A stretch of 64,000 nucleotides of DNA, taken from assembly GCA_905331475.1 (NCBI GenBank), contig CAJNYU010004202.1, positions 1 through 64,000 of the forward strand. Reading direction: 5' to 3'. This document shows, piece after piece, positions 57,002 through 64,000 of the stretch. The notes beneath the pieces were generated by a model. It was not told where the DNA came from. It searched no databases and saw only the letters and a list, made by a program, of their open reading frames with translations. Origin of the DNA: Rotaria socialis (lineage: Eukaryota; Rotifera; Eurotatoria; Philodinida; Philodinidae). A program made the position numbers and the translations under genes. How positions within the stretch are numbered: the first letter of the stretch is position 1; each line of letters begins with the position of its first letter.

Positions 57002-57919
57002 CGTTACTACTTGCAATCAATAAAATATATGAATTGAAGCGTTATCACTTTGTTTTTACATATTTCTAATATTGATCTTTGCTATTAATCTTTTGTTTCT
57101 TTGTACTGCTGATTGAAACGCCCGCAATTCTATCCATACTTACTAAGCTCTGTAAATACAATGGCAACTATTGTTACCAAATGATGAGAAAAGCATCAGT
57201 AAGCCCTCACTCTTGTTGCATGTTATGAAACTGCAAACGCAGAGAAATATGATTGACTTGAATGTGCATATAATTCTTCTATTTACTTTCATTCATGCTC
57301 ACAGGAAAAATAGGTCTTCCAATTAATGAACTATCAACTAAAGGAGAGAGAAGCTGAACCATTAAAAGTAAAAATATCTTTGTGTAAGTTCTTTGGGAAA
57401 ACTTCGAATCATGGAAACAAAGAGTTTGAAGTCTCAAATAAAGTTAGAAATACTGAATCAGATAATATAAATATTTTGCTGTTTAATTTTTTCAATATAA
57501 AGTACCCTTGAAGGTAAATGCCTATTTATTTTACAACAATTTTCAAAGTAATTTGTATTCGACAGGGATACTAGTGTTCTTTGCAGTTAATGAACATTAC
57601 TAAGCGATCATATAGTTTTTGAGATAGTTCAGATCATCAATACCGCATCAGAGTGGGAGAATATTTCAAGAAAAAACGTGAACTATAATATTGGACACGT
57701 GCATAATAAATTATACGTGAACTTGCCGAGTAAAATTAGTAGAAGTGCTCAATAGAGTCAATAAAATCAAGTGATGAAGAAAATCATATGGTCAATTATT
57801 CATCTATCAAAATACTATAACTTTCGTATCGATAAGACAAAGCTTTCATTTATTTTGTTCATTACTTCTCTTGAAAATTTGATATTCATAAGTTTCAGTG
57901 AGCCACAAGTCTTCAGCAC
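57002..57919. other. Intergenic stretch
   Basis: A 61-residue frame at 57326-57511 is featureless. The stretch just before 57920 would be the 5' flank of the tRNA gene. No repeat was recognised. Confidence 0.45.
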
Positions 57920-57992
57920 GGGGATGTAGCTCATATGGTAGAGCGCTCGCTTAGCATGCGAGAGGTATTGGGATCGATGCCCAACTTCTCCA
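57920..57992 (+). tRNA. tRNA-Ala (anticodon AGC)
   Basis: The 73-base cloverleaf has acceptor GGGGATG/CTTCTCC with one T-T mismatch and A73. The D-arm lies within the A-box TAGCTCATATGG. The anticodon stem CTCGC/GCGAG is perfect around TTAGCAT (AGC), and the T-stem TTGGG/CCCAA is perfect. The T-loop reads ATCGATG, so T54 is A and the B-box is GGATCGATGCC rather than GGTTCGANNCC. This may weaken pol III binding and T-loop folding; the gene may be live or newly decaying. A T run follows. Unlike the repeat-borne tRNA-Thr-like copies it is single and intact in stems. Confidence 0.8.
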
Positions 57993-57997
57993 GTCTC

Positions 57998-58002
57998 TTT
58001 TT
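57998..58002 (+). terminator. Pol III T-run terminator of tRNA-Ala
   Basis: Five T begin five bases after the mature 3' end, the usual stop signal for RNA polymerase III. Confidence 0.7.
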
Positions 58003-59246
58003 ATTCTCACCGATCATGAATCATTGAAATTATATCTATATTGCGAAAGTCAGCATTTTATTTTACGCATTCTTTCTGAGTCATTTTCATGCAGCACGTT
58101 CAGTTTATTCAATGAGAAAGAATGTGTGAAGGGGTTGTATTGATTCAACTTGCAAGAGAAAAAGTTTAAATCTCTTGCTAATAATTGTCATGTTTATCAT
58201 AATGTCGTACTTATCCTTTTCTCGTTGAAGCTCTCTGGTGTATACTCGCTAGAAAACAGCTAATTAAACTAAACTATTGCAAGAACTTAGTCATAATTTT
58301 GCTCTACACCTGAATTCTCTTCTTTTTGTAGTCACTTAACAAATAAATAAATTCTATTTTATTATGCAAAAAAAAGAAAAAAAAATTTTCTACGTCTGTT
58401 ATTTGTTATGAAAGATAGCAAAAGTAAATTGACAGGTGCCCGTCAGATATAAGTTGTTGGTGACCAATTGTCATCAAGTATTTCTATAATTTTGGTTATT
58501 TATCTTTACATTTTAATAAAACCGATATAGCTACTAAAACAATATTGCACAAAATATAAAAGCTTGTGATTATTTTCAGTGTGTGTGTAGGGATTGTACA
58601 AAAAGATAATTGAAGAAGTATTCAATATTAAGTGGCAAATACTCGATTGCTGTAGTTAGAGTTTATAATTTTTCTTAGTCGTTTAATAATTCAGTACAAG
58701 CAGGATAAACTCGAAAAAACTCTTAGATATCTTATAAAATATTGTTCATAACCATGAATCAATAAAATGCAATCTATACGGTGGTGACTTACAATTGGAA
58801 GAATAACGTATAAAAATATCATGCAGATCATTATCGACATTTACTATTCCAACAATGACAGGTAAGATTCGAAGATCATTGAAGAACGGTTTGATGATAG
58901 ATAATCGATGTTAGTACGACCAGCTACCTGACGATCGCTGATCCCAAATATCATATTGGAATTTTACACACAAACACAGACACATACTCAGTATTGACTT
59001 GAATTAATGTCCTCTTTTGCTTCCGAACAACAAAAATATTTATGTTTTCATGTCTATTTTTCTGTTGACGTTTAACATACAAGTTTTTCTTTCTTTCAGT
59101 CACTGGGGGCAAGTAAATAATGCTTCGAATGGTTTTAACCAAAAAAAACCCACTGATTAGAAATGTATATTTATTGAGAATGTAAAAGAGTTGAAGAGCT
59201 CTCTAAGTTTTAGCAATCAATATTTATTTTTATTATTTCTTTCGAG
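58003..59246. other. Gene-free stretch upstream of the RdRP gene
   Basis: It would have to hold any missing 5' exons of the RdRP, but I recognise none. The only frame (58951-59142, minus) is featureless. TTTCTTTCGAG directly before ATG 59247 could be a weak acceptor. Confidence 0.45.
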
Positions 59247-62157
59247 ATGTCCTACAAGACATTTTTAAGCGAATTTCCAACATTTAACGCTCAATATGCT
59301 ATTGAATTACTTCATTCACTGAACTCAACATTCGATAGTCAATGTTCAACAAATGAAAATCTTCGAAATATCATGCTCGATTTGGCTAAACGAGACGATA
59401 ACTGTTTTTATGAAACAGCATTACGTGCTTATAGACAACTTCAAAATGATAAATCACATGATTTAACAACTATTTTTAATAATAAAGAATTCAATGATAC
59501 GTACAATTTCTGTAAGAAAGAACGAGAAAACTCCGTTAGTAAATCACAACGAGTATAAAAAGCGAATTCCTCAGTATTGTCCTTTTTTTGTTTTTTATCT
59601 AGAACACAACCAAATCGTATAAAGTAGCCAATGTTCATGTCACTCCAACTTCAACATGTATTATGCCACTGGAAGCGACCGGAGGACATCGTGCTCTTCG
59701 ACATAAAGATTTCAATGGTGTTAATGACTTTTGCCTTGTTTATTTGAAACCAGATTCTGGAGCTAAATATATCAAGAAATGCGATCGTTACCAAAGAGTT
59801 TTTCAATCAGGCATTGAAATCTGCAATAATCGTTATCACGCTTTTGGTGCATCCAATTCACAATTACGTGAATCTAGTTATTGGTTTATAAGAGCAACAT
59901 CTCGCGAAGAAGCTCATGAAAAACGACAAAAGTTTGGCGATTTTAGTCGCATCAATAATGTTGGCAAGTATGTTGCACGATTAGGTTTATGGTTTAGTAC
60001 GACTCATTCAACTGGTGTAAATACTTTCAATTAATTTCCAATCGCTTTTATATGACAAAAAAATTATCTTTTAAGATTGAACTTACCTTCGTTCCGGATC
60101 CAAAAGAATTCAATAACAGAGTTGAACAAGGAGATCAATGTGTAACAATAATAACTGACATAGAACGAAACGGTTATCTTTTTACAGATGGAAACGGTTT
60201 AATATCCAAAGGTTTAGCAAGAATAATTGCTGAACGACTTGATTATCTTGTTAAAAGCGAACAGAATGTATGTCATGCTTTTTTTCTATTTGTCATTAAT
60301 GTTCTGATTTTGGTCTTGCTATTATTAGGAACTGTATCCATCTGCCTATCAAATTCGAATGGCTGGTTGTAAAGGTCTTGTTATTATTGATCCAGATTCT
60401 AACTTAAATCAATACTATATCAAAATCCGTTCATCAATGAATAAAATTCCATGCGATGATTGGAATTTAGACATATGTGAATCAAGTCAACCAAGTAGAT
60501 TTCAGTCTTTTTCTATTTGTTTATTTTTATTACTGCTTTATTTTAGTTCCACATTCACTTAACAATCAAATCATCGTATTACTTTCGGATCTTGGCATAC
60601 CCGATTCCGTATTTCTTGAACTACAAGATCAATGGTTTACCAATAAAGATAAGGCACTGAGTAGTACAGAGTAAACAGATAGTTTTAATTTCCACAAAGA
60701 AAACGAAAAAATTATGCTTTGTTTTCTCTATAGAAAACTTCTTAAAAATAAGATACCGTTACCTTTGAATGAATGTCGATACATGTTTGGTTGTGCATTG
60801 GAATCGACACTCGAACAAGGGCAATGTTTTATTCGGTATCAAATTCTTAATGACGATGGAAAACCATTTGAGATTCCAAAATTTGAAACAGTTGTCGGAC
60901 CAGTTATTATTACGAAAAACCCATGGTAATGATTTTCTAGAAACTAAAAAAAATAAAATAATATTTTATTCGAATTAGTTCCTATGCTGGTGACATTATA
61001 AAACTCGAGGCTGTCGATATATCTGAACTTGCTTGTCTTCAAGATGTGCTTGTCTTTTCGACGAAAGGCTATCGTAAGTAATAATCATCAATTATATCTT
61101 TACTTGAAAATCTGTTTTGATATAGGACCAGATTGTAGCAAAATTGCTGGATCCGATCTTGATGGTGATCAATATTTTGTTAGTGCCTACGGCTCTTTTC
61201 TCTCTTCTATTTATGATCGATTTCTTTTCCAGGTATATTGGGGTCGACAGCTGCAAATTTCGGAAACAATTACACCTCTTGAATATAATACACTTTCGGC
61301 GAGTGTTTGTTCGACATGTATTACATCGGATGATATTATAAATTATTGGCTATCTTTGCTCGGCGCTACAAGTTATGGTGAAATTTTTAATCTACACGCA
61401 ATTGTTGTCGATAAAAACAAAGAGCACTATCCAAAGCGAACATGTCAACCATTGGCTATTGAATTGGCGGACATGTTCTCTGCTGCTAGTAAGTTTATAT
61501 TTGTCTCTTACGATAAATATCATAGTTGATTTGGTGCTCGTAGTCGATTCCGGTAAAACAGGGTATCAAATAAATAAAGATCGCATAAAAGAAATTCGAA
61601 AGATCGTTGGCTCGAATTATCCAGATTTTCTAATGAAAAAACCTTCATATCAATCTCAATCAATTTTGGGTATCCTTTATCGTCGAGCAGATGATTTAAA
61701 AAAAGCGAATTCAAATTCATCTGAAGATCACGAAACGGATTCATCGAAAACTTCCTGTACTCAAGTAAATATCATTTATACAACGAGTAGTAACCATTTC
61801 TAATTCTAATAATTCAATGCAAAGTTTGAATATTCATTCTAAAATGAACGATTTTATGTTTCCTTTTAGGCAGATGAAAGAAATTTTCGATTCTATGTAA
61901 AAGTTCGTACTGCATTAAATGTTGATCCATACGTCATTCATCAAGAATTACTTACAGTTTTTGATACTAAAGTTCCATCCAAAATTTTAATTGAAGCATG
62001 GTGTGATTATTATAAGAAAAAAAATTCGACTACGAGCGGATCCATGGAATCATCAATTCCTAGATCCGTCGAAGACATTGATGAAGCTCATTCACTATGT
62101 AATACAAGTCTTCAAAGTTCAACAACTACAACTATGGGTTCCGATACGAACGAATAA
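59247..62157 (+). CDS. Eukaryotic RNA-dependent RNA polymerase (RNA-silencing RdRP)
   Basis: Eleven exons: 59247-59534, 59603-60016, 60076-60267, 60329-60494, 60547-60670, 60734-60925, 60979-61073, 61126-61178, 61233-61488, 61526-61764 and 61870-62157. They join in frame to 768 residues with GT..AG introns of 37-105 bases. Landmarks of the cellular (QDE-1/RDR/EGO-1) family are FTDGNGLISKGLA, MAGCKGLVIIDP, LNNQIIVLLSDLGI, and KNPCSYAGDIIKLEAVD read across a splice. The catalytic loop is GSDLDGDQYF (DLDGD at 501-505), and DSGKTGYQ also occurs. The 54-base intron at 61179-61232 is a multiple of three without a stop, so retention would insert 18 residues right after the catalytic motif. It is shorter than typical RdRPs at the N-terminus; upstream exons may be missed or lost. 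It would make double-stranded or secondary small RNAs. Confidence 0.9.
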
Positions 62158-63852
62158 ATTCATTTGTAGGTTTTTGAATGTTTCGACAATAACTAGAAAA
62201 GACAATCAACATATAATTCGATGAAATATTTTCTTTTTTTTATTGATGTGAACGATTATTGTTTACAAATTATTTGTTCCTGTATATCAAATTATAGTGC
62301 AAATAAATCTTATTCAACTTAAATTGGCTGTTAGTTATTCGATAGACATTCTAAAGCATTTGCTTTGACGTTATGGCATCCGTCGGATTCTTATTTTCCG
62401 ATCAGTGATGGATAACTAATATATGAAGTTTTCTATCAGTCGAGCAGTTTTACGCGCAATAAGATGAAAATAAAAAAAGGAATTTTTTAATTGAGATGTC
62501 TCGGTCTCAAGTCATCAGCATCTATTTGATAGATGCTAAGGGAAATAATAGAACGAGAAAGAAAATTTAATCGAAAATGAGCTTATTTGATTAGTATCGG
62601 ATTCGACACATTGCTGATTTTCGAGATAGGATATAAAGTCAATATTAATAGATTTATCAAATATTCATGGTACGCAATATTCATTACGGTTCTGTTCTCG
62701 TCTACATAATTTCCCACATCGGTACTTTTTGTTGTGAGGTGGAGAAAAATATGAGTCAAACATACGCCGCTCTTCTCACAGCCATTATATACTTTTTATG
62801 GTCTGCTTGGATTCATGTTAGTGATTAAGGGTTCTTTCTCGTCACAATATTGTTACTGGCAAAATATGAAAGAAAAAGATCGAGCGTAACGTGTCTATCG
62901 AATGCTATCATTAAACAAATTGATGATTTATCCGTAAAATAAATAGGAAAAAATTTATACTGCTTCCACGTTATCATATTGTTTTCAAAAGTTTCTCTGC
63001 ATACAATAATAAACCTTCAGGTACGTCATTCGTTGGTCTAGATATGAAAGCAACACTAACCGGATGTCTATTAGGCATGGATTGTTATTATAATGACGTC
63101 AACTGGGAAATTCAATTACATACTTTGTAATCTTCAAGTGACTTCTACATACAAGTGTGACCAACACTTCTTATGTAGAAATATTGATACGTCATGAATT
63201 TGATTGGTGGAGACAGAAACTAAAAACGCTGATCATATATCTCACTTTTTTAAATTTCTTTGGCTTCATTGAGCATTTCCAGTTGAGATTTGTAGAGAAT
63301 AAAAGTTGTGAATTTCTTCAAAGCAAATGAAATGATTAAAAAAATCGACTAAACTAACCATTGGAAATGCTTCTAGTTCTATGCATCAATTGAATAGTTA
63401 GAGCAGTGCAAAAACAAAAGCTTCCTATAGTTGAACAATCGCTTTAATTATATTTGCTGGAGTTCATAGATGTGATTTATTTTTGCATAGCCCATTGCAG
63501 TAGCGAAACTAGAGAAACGATGAATGGCAGTCAGTAAGAAAACGTTTTTTAACAAAAAATTAAAAGAATTTCTTTACTTTCTGTTGAGAGTAACAAGTAC
63601 ACATGACAACGATCTATTTGCCTACCTGAGTAGTCTATAGTTTCTAGTGTAAATAAAGTCTTCAGATTTGACGAATAGCAGTATAAAACATACACATGGA
63701 AAAAATAATTTATAATTTTCTTCAGATCATCGCATACCTGCTAACAGAAAAATCTTGCTTGTAACTTTTTATTAATTTCTTTAGAAAAAAAACAGTAGCA
63801 TTTCAATTCTTGATTATTTATTTAAAAAAATACGCAATCTAGTTTGCAAAAT
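62158..63852. other. Gene-free stretch
   Basis: AATAAA near 62303 probably ends the RdRP transcript. The rest is AT-rich without recognised genes or repeats. Confidence 0.5.
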
Positions 63853-64000
63853 TTAAAAAGATCCATTAAAGACATATCTATTTTGAGAGGGAGTCATTGG
63901 AGTACCAGGTTCAAAAGTTATTGATATTCGTTCATTGATGGCAGGAAAGTTGAATTCTATATCCAATCGCTCTTTTTCTGGATTAATAAATAATTTTGTG
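63853..64000 (-). CDS. Last exon of an unidentified gene, cut by the window edge
   Basis: On the minus strand an open frame enters from the right edge and ends at TAA 63853-63855. It gives 48 residues that end ..INERISITFEPGTPMTPS and QNRYVFNGSF. Its composition is clearly protein-like and unlike the AT-rich noise around it, with no stop from the edge. I do not recognise the family. The start, and any splice site, lie beyond the window. Confidence 0.5.
   Translation of the reverse strand, partial: TKLFINPEKERLDIEFNFPAINERISITFEPGTPMTPSQNRYVFNGSF

Noticed and set aside
1-64000. CRISPR arrays, rRNA genes, bacterial operons, retroviral or Polinton-like elements, LINEs
   Set aside because: None seen: no regularly spaced direct repeats, no rRNA-like stretches, no reverse transcriptase, integrase or capsid-like frames, and the genes are spliced and separately transcribed.

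Overview
The window looks like nuclear DNA of a bdelloid rotifer (Adineta/Rotaria-like). Reasons: AT-rich DNA; spliced genes whose introns are mostly 47-70 bases with GT..AG ends; animal genes (calpain, phospholipid scramblase, PLAC8) beside intron-poor genes of non-animal character (nitrate/nitrite porter, vanadium haloperoxidase, N-formylglutamate amidohydrolase-like enzyme, beta-helix protein); a large ART+TPR protein of a type common in bdelloids; a eukaryotic RNA-dependent RNA polymerase; and GGGTGT-type telomere-like tracts. The species is inferred, not proven.

Layout. 1-1.7 kb: tandem foldback units, each followed by a tRNA-Thr-like sequence. 2.2-3.7 kb: intact nitrate/nitrite porter. 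5-18.3 kb: a decay island holding a pentapeptide-repeat gene with two stops, a truncated EGF/LDLa gene, a composite Mutator-like (MULE) element with a FLYWCH transposase, a piggyBac-like MITE with TTAA flanks, a MELK kinase pseudogene, a 361-base foldback MITE and a beta-helix pseudogene. 20.8-21.2 kb: a MITE with a perfect 9-base target duplication. 22.4-25.3 kb: six-exon calpain. 26.1-27.6 kb: vanadium haloperoxidase. 28-44 kb: gene-poor, with nested inverted repeats, one small secreted Cys-rich protein, a PLAC8 gene and a hAT-type MITE. 44.3-48.6 kb: scramblase and a Golgi-type glycosyltransferase. 49.0-50.8 kb: an element with ACGCG-motif inverted arrays. 51.8-54.7 kb: ART+TPR protein. 56.0-57.0 kb: amidohydrolase. 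57.9 kb: tRNA-Ala. 59.2-62.2 kb: RdRP in 11 exons. 63.9 kb: last exon of a gene running off the window.

There is no operon logic; genes are separate and on both strands. The RdRP would act in RNA silencing, which is notable in a window so rich in non-autonomous transposons. The most unusual theme is a set of elements (47-1510, 8637-11762, 16608-16968, 41134-41702, 48984-50831) built alike but unrelated in sequence: short inverted termini followed by inward arrays of a short element-specific motif. I saw no retroviral, LTR or Polinton-like element, no LINE, no rRNA and no CRISPR array. There is one run of N (12237-12246) and single N at about 8790 and 21060.
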